Below, in pieces: positions 26,667 to 34,957 of a stretch of 64,000 nucleotides of DNA (position 1 is its first letter; each line of letters opens with the position of its first letter). A program made the translations under genes and the position numbers. The notes under the pieces are model-generated. The model saw only the letters and a list, made by a program, of their open reading frames with translations, was not told the origin of the DNA and did not search any database. Origin of the DNA: Streptomyces griseocarneus (lineage in GTDB: Bacteria; Actinomycetota; Actinomycetes; Streptomycetales; Streptomycetaceae); NCBI RefSeq assembly GCF_014655595.1, contig NZ_BNBL01000002.1, forward strand, positions 558,170 to 622,169, written 5' to 3'.

Positions 26667-27125
26667 GTGGCGGACGGTGAGACGGGTCAGGCGTGGGACG
26701 AGCGCGAAGTGGGCGCCCACTGGCGCTGGATGGTGAGCGACTGGGCGGCGCACAGCAATTTCCATTCCGTCCCGGACGCCACCTCCATATCGCTGGAATT
26801 CGACCTTCCAGAGGTGGGGCGTGTGATGACCGTGAGATTCATGACGACGGCGAGGCTTCTCGTCGCCTTTATGACCGACGGCCGGTTCCTGTCGAAGGGC
26901 CAGTTGGCGCTGGGGGCGGCCGCCGCGAACGCCTGGAACGTCGAGCAGCTGATCCCCGTGCTCTCCGTCTGGGACGTGCGCGGGCCGCACCCCTGTCTCG
27001 CCGGATCGTGCGTCCTACCGCTGACCTGCCGGATGTCCGCCTCGGACTTCCGTGTGCTCGCCGGTGAGTGGGTCGAGGCGGCCGTCCAGATGTTCACCAG
27101 GTGCCACCAGGTGTTCAGGCTTTAA
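26667..27125 (+). CDS. YbjN-like small protein
   Basis: 152 residues, soluble, alternating beta-helix pattern: SNFHSVPDATSISLEFDLP, VMTVRFMTTARLLVAFMTDG, GAAAANAWNVEQLIPVLSVWD, and a C-terminal helix with AGEWVEAAVQMFTRCHQVF. The arrangement resembles YbjN/type III chaperone-like folds that act as binding partners or chaperones, but the match is by eye and could be wrong. The start is GTG 3 bases after the kinase stop, with the kinase's GAGGCG as ribosome site, indicating translational coupling. Likely an accessory to the kinase. Confidence 0.72.
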   Translation: MADGETGQAWDEREVGAHWRWMVSDWAAHSNFHSVPDATSISLEFDLPEVGRVMTVRFMTTARLLVAFMTDGRFLSKGQLALGAAAANAWNVEQLIPVLSVWDVRGPHPCLAGSCVLPLTCRMSASDFRVLAGEWVEAAVQMFTRCHQVFRL

Positions 27126-27214
27126 TGAATATGCGCGGAAACTGTGCATCCCCATGCGGTGGCCGGTAATCATCCCTAGAATTGCCGCACTTCGCCCGGG
27201 CTGAGGGGGGTGCC

Positions 27215-28234
27215 ATGGGCCGGTCATTGCTGGCGATCCTTTTCGTCGGCCTGCTGACGACGGCAGTGCCGCATACGAACGCTTCCGCTGCCGAGTCCAC
27301 ACCGTGCACTGATGCCACGCTGCAGTGCTGGGCCGAAAGGGCCATGACGGGAAGCCCCGTCATGGTGAGGCTTGAGGGGCCCGTGAAGCCGGATGGCATC
27401 TTGAGGGACGGCAAACAGCCGAACGACGAGGACCTCAAGGGCTTCAGGGACGCTCTGCGCACAAGGCTGACAGTGCAGGTGGCGGACAAGGTACAGACGG
27501 GGCCCGGAGGGACGCTGCTCCTCATACTGGCCGGGAACCGGTTCGTCGGCCGGGACAGCGTATTCAGCCAACTGGACGACGAAACCCGCAAGTTCCTCTC
27601 CCGGGCCGCCCCCTGCGAGGACCTGTGCAAGATGAGCCGGGATGCCAAAGGCGACATCAAGGGACAGCAGCTGATCAACGACAAGTTCGCCGGAGAGGTC
27701 GACCGCGACATCATCATCGGCGCCAGGGACGGTGGCAAAGCCAAGGGAGACGGGGCCGGCGCGAGCGGCCCGGGCGACACGAACAAGGCACACGACACGG
27801 ACGACTCGCGGTGGCTCCTCACCGTGACCGGCGGGGGACTCCTGGCGCTGCTGGCGATCCTCGGCGTCCTCATCGTCCGCTCCTCCGGCAGGAACTGGAC
27901 GCCCGCCACCGCACTGCCCGCCCCCGCCCCGACCGGTCCGGGCCCCGCCCCGCGTCCCGGCGCCCCCTCGCCCCGTCCGGCAGTGGCCCCCCGGCGCCGC
28001 AAGCCCGTCGCCGTGCCGTCCGGTCCGCGGCGTTCGGCCACCGTACGCACGGGACTCCACCCGCAGGGCTACGTCGAGCTCGGGCGCTGCCTGCGCCGGG
28101 CCGCCTGGGCGGATCCCCGCGAGCCGGCCCCCGCCCTCGGCGAGGTCGTCGACGTCTTCGAGGCCGACGGGCGAGCGGGGCCCGGCCCCGGCCCCGGCGT
28201 CCTCCTCGCCTTCCCGCGCGACGCGGGACGGTAG
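27215..28234 (+). CDS. Membrane protein with extracytoplasmic domain, first gene of the TerY-P operon
   Basis: 339 residues; family not recognised. The signal peptide (SLLAILFVGLLTTAVPHTNASA) is followed by an outer domain of about 165 residues with four Cys (TPCTDATLQCW and APCEDLCKM) and an alpha/beta look (VQVADKVQTGPGGTLLLILAG). One transmembrane helix at about 205-225 (LTVTGGGLLALLAILGVLIV) leads to a Pro-rich cytosolic tail of about 110 residues. This topology fits a sensor that signals inward. It lies 82 bases before the vWA gene with no obvious terminator, so it may belong to that operon. GAGGGGGG precedes the ATG. Confidence 0.82.
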   Translation: MGRSLLAILFVGLLTTAVPHTNASAAESTPCTDATLQCWAERAMTGSPVMVRLEGPVKPDGILRDGKQPNDEDLKGFRDALRTRLTVQVADKVQTGPGGTLLLILAGNRFVGRDSVFSQLDDETRKFLSRAAPCEDLCKMSRDAKGDIKGQQLINDKFAGEVDRDIIIGARDGGKAKGDGAGASGPGDTNKAHDTDDSRWLLTVTGGGLLALLAILGVLIVRSSGRNWTPATALPAPAPTGPGPAPRPGAPSPRPAVAPRRRKPVAVPSGPRRSATVRTGLHPQGYVELGRCLRRAAWADPREPAPALGEVVDVFEADGRAGPGPGPGVLLAFPRDAGR

Positions 28235-28316
28235 GCGAGGGCGGCGACGGCAGCGGACCCGCACCCACCACGCACGCTTCACCACCCACCATCCCGTCAT
28301 GAGTTCCGGAGCAGCC

Positions 28317-29084
28317 ATGCGCCACGACCGCGCCCGCAGCAGGACAGTGCGGACCGAATACGAAGACATCGAGTTCGAGAACAACGCCCAGCGCCTGCCC
28401 CTGGTGCTCTGCCTGGACACCTCCAGTTCCATGTCCGGCCCCCCGATACAGACGCTCAACGAGGCCCTGCGCGAATGGGCCCGGGAGCTGCACGACGACG
28501 TGAGCCTCAGCCACAGCGTCGACGTCGCCGTCGTCACGTTCGGGCAGCAGGGGGTGAGCACCTGGAAGGGATCGCGACAGCTGCCCCCGCAGTCGCCGGA
28601 CAGCCCCTTCGTGCCGGCCCACGCCTTCCGGCCCCCGCAGCTCTTCGCGGAGGGCGTCACGCTGATGACCGAGGCCCTGGAACTGGCCATGTGGATCGTC
28701 TCGGCCCGCAAGACAGAGCTGCGGCGGTCCGGGCTGCAGTACTACCGCCCCCAGATCTGCCTGGTGACCGACGGCCTGCCCACCGACGGCACCGGACATC
28801 TCACCGACAACTGGAAGCGGGTGGTCCCCGTGCTGGCCGCCGAGCAACAGGCGAGGCACTTCAGGCTGTACGCGATCGGCGTGGGCGGCATCACGCCGCG
28901 CGGCGAAGAAGTGCTGCAGGCCTTCGCCCCGAAGTTCAACGCCCGGCTGAACGGCTTCCCGTTCCGCCAGCTGCTCCAGATGATGTCGGCCAGTGCCACC
29001 GCCGAGCAGAAGGGCGCCGGGGACGAGGTGTTCGAGAAGATATTCAGCCAGTTCAAGACCCAGCGCCCGGCCTGGGAATCCTGA
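28317..29084 (+). CDS. TerY-like von Willebrand factor A domain protein
   Basis: 255 residues, almost entirely one vWA domain. The metal-ion site is intact: LCLDTSSSMSGPPIQTLNE (Asp-x-Ser-x-Ser), the conserved Thr in EGVTLMTEAL, and Asp in ICLVTDGLPTDG. It is soluble and probably acts as a Mg-dependent adaptor. ATG 28317 is chosen because GGAGCAGCC precedes it; an ATG at 28299 has no ribosome site. With the next two genes it makes the vWA-PP2C-kinase order of TerY-P triads, in which phosphorylation is thought to control the vWA protein. Confidence 0.92.
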   Translation: MRHDRARSRTVRTEYEDIEFENNAQRLPLVLCLDTSSSMSGPPIQTLNEALREWARELHDDVSLSHSVDVAVVTFGQQGVSTWKGSRQLPPQSPDSPFVPAHAFRPPQLFAEGVTLMTEALELAMWIVSARKTELRRSGLQYYRPQICLVTDGLPTDGTGHLTDNWKRVVPVLAAEQQARHFRLYAIGVGGITPRGEEVLQAFAPKFNARLNGFPFRQLLQMMSASATAEQKGAGDEVFEKIFSQFKTQRPAWES

Positions 29085-29099
29085 CGGGGCCCGGGCGCC

Positions 29100-29969
29100 G
29101 TGGACAGGCACGACGGGCGGGACAGGCACGACGGGCGCGACGCCCACGACAGGCGCGACGCCCACGACAGGCGCGACGGGCCGGCGCAGTCGGCGTGGCG
29201 GATCCACGGGATGAGCGTCGAGGGGTACCGCCACCGGCGGGACGGCATCCCCTGTCAGGACGCGTGGCACTCCGCGGTGGTGGGGCCGCCGGACGCCGCC
29301 GTGGTGGTGCTGGCGGTCGCGGACGGTGCCGGCAGCCGTCCCCACTCGGGCCAGGGCGCCAGGTTCGCGGTCCAGCTGGCCACCTCGCACTTCGGACAGC
29401 GCGCCGAGGTACGGCCGCAGAGCGCCGACGCGGTGCACGCCCTGCTGCTGGACGCCTTCAAGGACGTACGGGAGGAGTTCGTGAGCCGTACGGACGGCGA
29501 CCCGGACGACTTCGCGGCAACCCTCACCGTGGTGGTGCTCGCTCCCACCTGGCTGGGGCATCTCAGCGTCGGTGACGGCTTCGTCGTGCTCCGGTCGGGG
29601 GCCGAGGGGGGAGAGCGGCTGTTCCACCTGCTTCCCCAGCCGGACGCCGTCAGCGAGTACAGCAACGAGACGGTCTTCCTCACCTCGCCCGACGCCGAGC
29701 ACTGGGTCCACACCGAATGCGTCTGCGACGAGGGGATCGACGGCGTCCTGCTCTCCACGGACGGGCTGACGCAGGCCGCGCTGTCCAGGTCGGCCGGACG
29801 GCCGCGCGGCGCCAACGCCTCCTTCGCCTCGGCGGTCCTGCGCTCCCTCGACGCCCCCGGCCCCGATCCGCACGCGGACGACCTGGCGCTGGCCGAACTG
29901 CTGCGCTCCGACCGGCTGACGGCCTTCAACGCAGACGACAAGACGCTGCTCAGGGCGGTGCGGCCATGA
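29100..29969 (+). CDS. PP2C-family Ser/Thr phosphatase of the TerY-P triad
   Basis: 289 residues. After a charged N-terminal repeat (about residues 2-25) comes a compact PP2C domain: GMSVEGYRHRRDGIPCQDAW, VVLAVADGAGSRPHSGQGA (metal-binding Asp-Gly), TLTVVVLAPTWLGHLSVGDG, and GVLLSTDGLTQAAL. The final metal-site Asp is in HADDLALAELL or FNADDKTLLRA. The start is GTG at 29100, 15 bases after the vWA stop; a start further in, at GMSVEGYR (29212), would remove the repeat. The stop overlaps the kinase start by four bases (ATGA). Confidence 0.92.
   Translation: MDRHDGRDRHDGRDAHDRRDAHDRRDGPAQSAWRIHGMSVEGYRHRRDGIPCQDAWHSAVVGPPDAAVVVLAVADGAGSRPHSGQGARFAVQLATSHFGQRAEVRPQSADAVHALLLDAFKDVREEFVSRTDGDPDDFAATLTVVVLAPTWLGHLSVGDGFVVLRSGAEGGERLFHLLPQPDAVSEYSNETVFLTSPDAEHWVHTECVCDEGIDGVLLSTDGLTQAALSRSAGRPRGANASFASAVLRSLDAPGPDPHADDLALAELLRSDRLTAFNADDKTLLRAVRP
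29103..29174 (+). repeat. Four 18-bp tandem repeats at the phosphatase N-terminus
   Basis: Four 18-base units (29103, 29121, 29139, 29157), the last two identical and of the form GACGCCCACGACAGGCGC, encode D-R-H-D-G-R twice and D-A-H-D-R-R twice. Because units are multiples of three, copy number can change without a frameshift. Confidence 0.9.
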
Positions 29970-31093
29970 CCGGCCGCGTCGTGTTCATCGGCGGTGAACG
30001 CGCCGTGCTCGCCGACAACCCGCTCAAGAGCGGTGGCCAGGCGGCCGTGTTCGCGGTCGAGGGGCACCCCGGATCCGTCGTCAAGATCTACCACGAGCCG
30101 CCCGGCCCCGAGCAGGAACGACGCCTGTGCCGCATGCTGACGATGGCGCCGCTGGGCGGCCGCCCCGTGGACTTCACCCAGCAGCCGGAGCTCGCCTGGC
30201 CCACCGCGCCCGCACGCGACCCGGGCGGGGAATTCGTCGGCTACGCCATGCGCAAGTTCGGCGAACCCGAGCACGTACAACTGGTGGCCCTGTTCTCCCG
30301 CGCCCAGCGGCTGCGCATGTTCCCCGACCGCGCCGACTGGAAGTTCCTGCTCGGGGTGAGCTGGAACCTGGCCTTCATGACGGCCCGGATGCACGACGAG
30401 GACCTCGTCATCGGAGACTTCTCCAGCAACAACGTCGTCGTCGACCGGAACGGGTTCATCACCTTCCTCGACTGCGACTCCATCGCCTTCACCGACCCGG
30501 TGTCGCGCGAGGCGTTCCCCTGCCTGATGCACACCGCCGACTACTCCGCCCCCGAACGGCAGGCGGGCGGCCCGGCCACCCGCGCGAGCGACGACTTCGC
30601 GCTGGCGGTGCTCATCTACCAGATCCTGACGGGGGGCAACCACCCCTTCGGCGGCGTGCTGCACGACAGCGACTCGCAGGCCACGGTCAAGGACAACATC
30701 GCTGCCAGCTGCTCCTACGTCGTACGGCCCGAACGCGTGGTCATCCCGCGCGGTGTCATCGACCCGAGCGTCCTGCCGCCCGCGCTGCTCGCCCTCGCCC
30801 ACCGCGCCTTCGGGCTGGGGGTGACCAATCCACCGGCCCGGCCCTCCGCGCGGGAATGGCTGCTGGCCCTGGACCAGGAACGGCCGCGCGTACGAACGTG
30901 CAAGGCCCGCACGCTCCACACCTACGGATCCCACCTGGACGCCTGCCCCTGGTGCGCCCGCCTCGCCACCACGGGCCAGGACCCCTTCGGGGCGACACCC
31001 CTTCCGGAGCCGGAATGGGGGGTGCGGGCGGTGCTGATCGCGGCGGCCGTGATCGTACTGATCCTGGTGGTGGTCCTGATGACGTACGCCTGA
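29966..31093 (+). CDS. Zinc-ribbon membrane Ser/Thr kinase of the TerY-P triad
   Basis: 375 residues. The kinase is divergent: GGQAAVFAVEGHPGSVVKIY replaces the usual glycine loop and lysine, the catalytic loop is VIGDFSSNNVVVD with the HRD His replaced, and FLDCDSIAF replaces DFG. The activation segment has DYSAPERQ. Residues about 305-335 hold a zinc ribbon (RTCKARTLHTYGSHLDACPWCA). A single C-terminal helix (VLIAAAVIVLILVVVLM) anchors it. These are the traits described for the kinase of TerY-P triads. The ATG overlaps the phosphatase stop, so kinase and phosphatase are made together. Confidence 0.92.
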   Translation: MTGRVVFIGGERAVLADNPLKSGGQAAVFAVEGHPGSVVKIYHEPPGPEQERRLCRMLTMAPLGGRPVDFTQQPELAWPTAPARDPGGEFVGYAMRKFGEPEHVQLVALFSRAQRLRMFPDRADWKFLLGVSWNLAFMTARMHDEDLVIGDFSSNNVVVDRNGFITFLDCDSIAFTDPVSREAFPCLMHTADYSAPERQAGGPATRASDDFALAVLIYQILTGGNHPFGGVLHDSDSQATVKDNIAASCSYVVRPERVVIPRGVIDPSVLPPALLALAHRAFGLGVTNPPARPSAREWLLALDQERPRVRTCKARTLHTYGSHLDACPWCARLATTGQDPFGATPLPEPEWGVRAVLIAAAVIVLILVVVLMTYA

Positions 31094-31110
31094 GCACCAG
31101 GGCGGGCCGG

Positions 31111-32235
31111 CTACGGGGAACGTTCGACGAGGAGCATCGCCACGTCGTCCGCCAGGTGGCCCTGGGTGTGCCGGACCAACTCCTGGTGCAGTTGTTCCAG
31201 GTACTCCTGCGGAGTACGGGCGTGCACCTGCTCCATGGCCTCGGCCAGGGGGAAGAAGCCGTTGTCGTGGCCGCGGGCCTCGATCACGCCGTCGGTGTAC
31301 AGCAGCAGGCGGTCGCCGGCCGCGAACGGATAGCGCTCAGCCGTGTCGGGAAGGCCGATGACGAGGTCCTCCAGGCCCATGGGCGGCATCGCGGAGGTGG
31401 GCATCAGGGTCAGGACCTTGCCCTGGCGCAGCACCAGCGGAGGCGGATGACCCCGGTTGACCACCTCGACCACGGGTCCGTCCGGCACCTGGGCCACGAG
31501 GGCGGTGACGAACGCCTCCGCCAGGGTCTCCTGGTCGAACGCACCCGGTACGGCGCACTCCCGTCGCAGCGCGGCCGCGCAGTGGTGGATCACCTCCACG
31601 AGGTCGTCCTCGTAGTGCACGGCCTCCCGGAACGCGCCCAGCACGGCCGCGGCCGCGCGCACGGCGGGCAGCCCGTTGCCCCGGACGTCCCCCACGATCA
31701 TCCGGACCCCGTACCGGGTCTGCACGGCCTCGTAGAGATCGCCGCCGATCTGCGCCCCCGTCTCGGCCGCGAGGTACATGCTGGCGGTCCGGACCGGCCC
31801 CAGCCGAGGGGGTACGGGCCGCAGGATGACCTCCTGCGCCGCCGCGGCGATGCGGCGGATCTGCTCGAGCTCGTTGTGCCTGCGCGCCTGCACGGCGCTA
31901 CTGGTGGTGATGCTGGCCACGGACACCAGGAAAAGCGCGAGAAAATTGGTGTAGACCTGTTGGGTGCCCCAGGCGTCATTGTGGGTCGCGGTGGCCACGC
32001 TCACGGCCACCGCGACAGCCGCCGCCGAAAGGGTGCCCCGGGGCCCCATCGTCACCGCGGCCAGCGCCGGCGTCGCCGTGAGGAGAGGACCGGTGTACAG
32101 AAAGTGCGCGGGCGAGAACTCGATGCCCACCACCAGCAAGGCGATCACGAACGGTACGCACTCCGCCACTGTGAAGAGGCGCCGGCTGAGGGCGCCCGTT
32201 CCCGGCCGAGGCGGTGAGCGGAGGAGCGACCGCAT
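31111..32235 (-). CDS. Membrane SpoIIE/RsbU-type PPM phosphatase
   Basis: 374 residues. Four or so helices in the N-terminal 130 residues (VPFVIALLVVGIEF, LTATPALAAVTM, AVAVAVSVATA, FLALFLVSVASITT) precede a short coiled linker (ARRHNELEQIRRIAAAAQE) and a SpoIIE domain with GAQIGGDLYEAVQT, MIVGDVRGNGLPAV, LLLYTDGVIEARG and HLADDVAMLLVE. Such proteins dephosphorylate anti-anti-sigma factors in partner-switch control. No sigma or anti-sigma gene is adjacent. The start is ATG at 32235, after GGGGGAACC. It is convergent with the TerY-P kinase, 17 bases apart. Confidence 0.92.
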   Translation of the reverse strand: MRSLLRSPPRPGTGALSRRLFTVAECVPFVIALLVVGIEFSPAHFLYTGPLLTATPALAAVTMGPRGTLSAAAVAVAVSVATATHNDAWGTQQVYTNFLALFLVSVASITTSSAVQARRHNELEQIRRIAAAAQEVILRPVPPRLGPVRTASMYLAAETGAQIGGDLYEAVQTRYGVRMIVGDVRGNGLPAVRAAAAVLGAFREAVHYEDDLVEVIHHCAAALRRECAVPGAFDQETLAEAFVTALVAQVPDGPVVEVVNRGHPPPLVLRQGKVLTLMPTSAMPPMGLEDLVIGLPDTAERYPFAAGDRLLLYTDGVIEARGHDNGFFPLAEAMEQVHARTPQEYLEQLHQELVRHTQGHLADDVAMLLVERSP

Positions 32236-32325
32236 GCTTACAGGTTCCCCCGTGCGGCCCCGACGGTCCACTCGTCCGCGCATCCGCCCCGGGCACACCG
32301 GCCACCGTGGCCGCCCCGGAGGCCC

Positions 32326-33105
32326 TCAGGACCGCCCGGCCCGCGCACGGGCGGCCAGATACTCCTCGAACGTCCGCGTGCCCACTGTCCGGTCCGGGGC
32401 GAGAAGGCCTCCCGCCCGCATCTTCCGGAAGATCTTTCCCGGCAGCGCCACGGACACCACGCGTCGGCGCAGACCCGCCGCACGCAGCGTGGCCTCCGCC
32501 AGGTCACGGAAGTCCCGCACCTCGGGACCCGCCATGTCGGCCACCCGTCCCGCCGGTGCTCCCTGAGCCAGCTCCACCAGACGGTCGGCGACCTCGGTCA
32601 CCTCGATGGGCTGGCACCGCACGCCACGCGGTGTCAGCACCACCGGCAGCCGGCGCTGGACGCGGACCACGGTCGCCACCAGGTCGTGGAACTGCGTGGT
32701 GCGCAGAATGCTGCAGGGCAGCCCCGACTCCCGGATGATCCGCTCCGCCTCCAGCTTCGCCCGGTAGTAGGGGAGAGGCACCCGATCGATGCCGACGATC
32801 GAGATGTAGACGACATGCGGGACCCCCGACCGCCGCGCGGCCTCGACCAGCCGCCGCGTCGTCGCCACGTCATTGCGGGAGTTGGTCGCACAGTGCACCA
32901 CCGCCCGCACATCCGCCAAGGCGTCGTCGAGGCCCGTGCCGTCGGCGAGGTCGCAGACCGCCCACTCGTACGGCCGGTCGTCTTCCGCCCGCCGCGCCCG
33001 GCGGCTCATCACGCGCACCGGCACGCCGTCGGCGAGGAACCGTGCCACGACGGCGCGACCAAGGGTGCCGGTGCCACCGGTGACGAGGATCGGCCTGCTG
33101 TCCAC
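32326..33105 (-). CDS. NmrA-like NAD(P)-binding protein (atypical SDR)
   Basis: 259 residues with a Rossmann N-terminus ILVTGGTGTLGRAVV (G-x-x-G-x-x-G), an Arg-rich strand-2 end suited to NADPH (VRVMSRRARRAE), and VVHCATNS then VVYISIVGIDRVPLPYYRAKLEAE. The YYRAK segment keeps a Tyr-x-x-x-Lys-like spacing. Similar to NmrA/quinone-oxidoreductase-like sugar epimerase relatives that use or sense NADPH. The start is GTG at 33105 with GGAGGTG upstream. Substrate unknown. Confidence 0.88.
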   Translation of the reverse strand: MDSRPILVTGGTGTLGRAVVARFLADGVPVRVMSRRARRAEDDRPYEWAVCDLADGTGLDDALADVRAVVHCATNSRNDVATTRRLVEAARRSGVPHVVYISIVGIDRVPLPYYRAKLEAERIIRESGLPCSILRTTQFHDLVATVVRVQRRLPVVLTPRGVRCQPIEVTEVADRLVELAQGAPAGRVADMAGPEVRDFRDLAEATLRAAGLRRRVVSVALPGKIFRKMRAGGLLAPDRTVGTRTFEEYLAARARAGRS

Positions 33106-33298
33106 TGCTCACGCACCTCCGAAGTCCGGCCGGGCCGCGCCGGGCCGCGCTGTGCCCGGCACCTGCTCATCCTGTGACCCGGCCGTACCGGCCGCGCCCG
33201 CGCGCCCAGCATTCCATGGGGCTGTTTCCGTGCGGACGGGGCGTCATGCCGCGTACAGGTGTGGGGGTACGACGCAGGCGTGCCGGGCCAGGAGGTGA

Positions 33299-34870
33299 TC
33301 AGCCGCCCAGCGTCCTGCGCAGCAGTTCCTTGTCCGGCTTGCCCGCCGAGGTGAGAGGGATGTCGGGCAGGAGGTGGAGGGCCTCGGGCGCGTACATGGG
33401 GCCCTTGTGGGCGGTGACGAAGGCGCGGATCCCCTCGAGGTCGGGGGTGTGGCCGTCGCGGGGGACGACGGCGGCGTGGACGTGCTCGCCGGCGTCGGCG
33501 TCCTGGGTGCCGAAGACCGCGCACCGGGCGACGGCGGGGTGGGAGAGGAGGAGCTCCTCGATCTCGGTGGGGTGGACGTGGCCTCCCACCACGATGATCA
33601 CGTCCTTGAGGCGGCCGACGACGAAGAGGTAGCCGTCGTCGTCGAGGTAGCCGATGTCCCCGGTGCGCAGCCACCCGTCCCGCAGGACCTCGGCGGTGAG
33701 GTCGGGGCGCTTCCAGTAGCCGGGCATGACGCCGGGGGAGCGCACCTGGATCTCCCCTTCCTCCCCTGACGGCAGGGTCCGGCCGCCGCTGTCGCGGATG
33801 GCGACCTCGACCCAGGGCAGCGGACGGCCGGTGGTGATCCGGCCTTCGCGCCCGGTCACCGTGTGTTCGTGGGGACGGGCTTCGGCGATGGCGGGGACCT
33901 CCGTCTGGCCGTACCAGCCGTAGAGGACCGGGCCGAAGACGTCGACGGCCTGGCGCAGGCGGGTCGCGGAGGCGGGGGAGCCGCCGTAGGTGATCCGGGT
34001 GAGGCTCGACAGGTCGGTGTCGGCCAGGGCGGGGTGGTCGAGCAGCCGGTGGAGCAGGGGCGGCAGGAGCCACATGTGGGTGATGCGTTCCCGCTCGATC
34101 GTCGCGAGGACGTCGCCGGGGTCGAAGGCGAGCCTCAGGACGGCGGAGCCGCCCTGGCACAGGGTCTTGTCGGTGAGGGGGCCGGAGAGCCGGGCGAGCG
34201 GTGTGCAGGCGAGGTAGCGGGGCGGCTCGCCCGCGTCGGGGAGCGGGTGGTCCAGTCCCTGGCGGTACGGGCCGTGGGTCGTGCGGATTCCCTTGGGGAT
34301 GCCGGTGGTGCCGCCCGTGAACGCGATCGAGAGGTCGTCCCCGGGTCCGACCGCGGCCGCGAACGCCGGCGGTTCGTGCCCTTCATGCCCTACACGCCCT
34401 ACATGCCCTTCGTGCCGGGAGGAGGCCGCCAGGATGTCCTCGCCGAAGGGGCCGGGCCCCAGGCCGAGCACGGCAGGCGGCTCGACGAGGGACAGCAGTT
34501 CCTTCGCGGCCGCGTGCCGGGTGGAGTCGACGAGCAGCATCGTGGTGTCCACGCTCCGCACGATGCGCGCGAGCACCGCGGGGGCCATCCCTTCGTAGAG
34601 GTGGACCACCCGGGCGCCGGCGAGGTGCGCCGCATAGCGTGCGACGAGGGATTCGGGGGTGTTGCCGGTGAGCAGGGCCACGGTGGCGCCGCGGCCGACC
34701 CCCCGTTCGGCCAGTTCCCTGGCCGTCCGGTACGTGCTGTCGCTCAGCTCCCCGGCGGTGACCCGCCGCCCGTCGGCGGCGGTCAGCACGGGCCGGTCAG
34801 GGGTGCGCGACAGCACGTCGAGGATCGCTGTGGGGTAGCTGACGAAGGCGGCGGAGTGGTCCTCGCTCAT
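33299..34870 (-). CDS. Fatty-acyl-CoA ligase-like AMP-binding enzyme
   Basis: 523-residue ANL superfamily enzyme that activates a carboxylic acid as its adenylate. Motifs: SIAFTGGTTGIPKGI (ATP loop), LYGWYGQTEVPAI, LRTGDIGYLDDDGYLFVVGRLKD and the catalytic lysine in LTSAGKPDKELLR. AAGGAGAG precedes the ATG. An in-frame cluster of 9-base repeats at 34376-34414 encodes a Gly-His-Glu-rich insert (RHEGHVGRVGHEGHE) between the N-terminal fold and the ATP loop, probably a flexible surface loop. No carrier protein or synthase is nearby. Substrate unknown. Confidence 0.9.
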   Translation of the reverse strand: MSEDHSAAFVSYPTAILDVLSRTPDRPVLTAADGRRVTAGELSDSTYRTARELAERGVGRGATVALLTGNTPESLVARYAAHLAGARVVHLYEGMAPAVLARIVRSVDTTMLLVDSTRHAAAKELLSLVEPPAVLGLGPGPFGEDILAASSRHEGHVGRVGHEGHEPPAFAAAVGPGDDLSIAFTGGTTGIPKGIRTTHGPYRQGLDHPLPDAGEPPRYLACTPLARLSGPLTDKTLCQGGSAVLRLAFDPGDVLATIERERITHMWLLPPLLHRLLDHPALADTDLSSLTRITYGGSPASATRLRQAVDVFGPVLYGWYGQTEVPAIAEARPHEHTVTGREGRITTGRPLPWVEVAIRDSGGRTLPSGEEGEIQVRSPGVMPGYWKRPDLTAEVLRDGWLRTGDIGYLDDDGYLFVVGRLKDVIIVVGGHVHPTEIEELLLSHPAVARCAVFGTQDADAGEHVHAAVVPRDGHTPDLEGIRAFVTAHKGPMYAPEALHLLPDIPLTSAGKPDKELLRRTLGG

Positions 34871-34957
34871 GTTCGGCTCTCCTTGGCGGCGTTGGCGGAA
34901 TGGACCTGGAACGGTGCGGCGCACTGCGGCCCGTTGGCCGTGTCTCCCGTCCAGTCT

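Noticed and set aside
33299..34870. Acyl-CoA ligase-like gene as the missing partner of the ALAS (C5N pathway)
   Set aside because: It is 31 kb away, among unrelated genes, with no amide synthase nearby.
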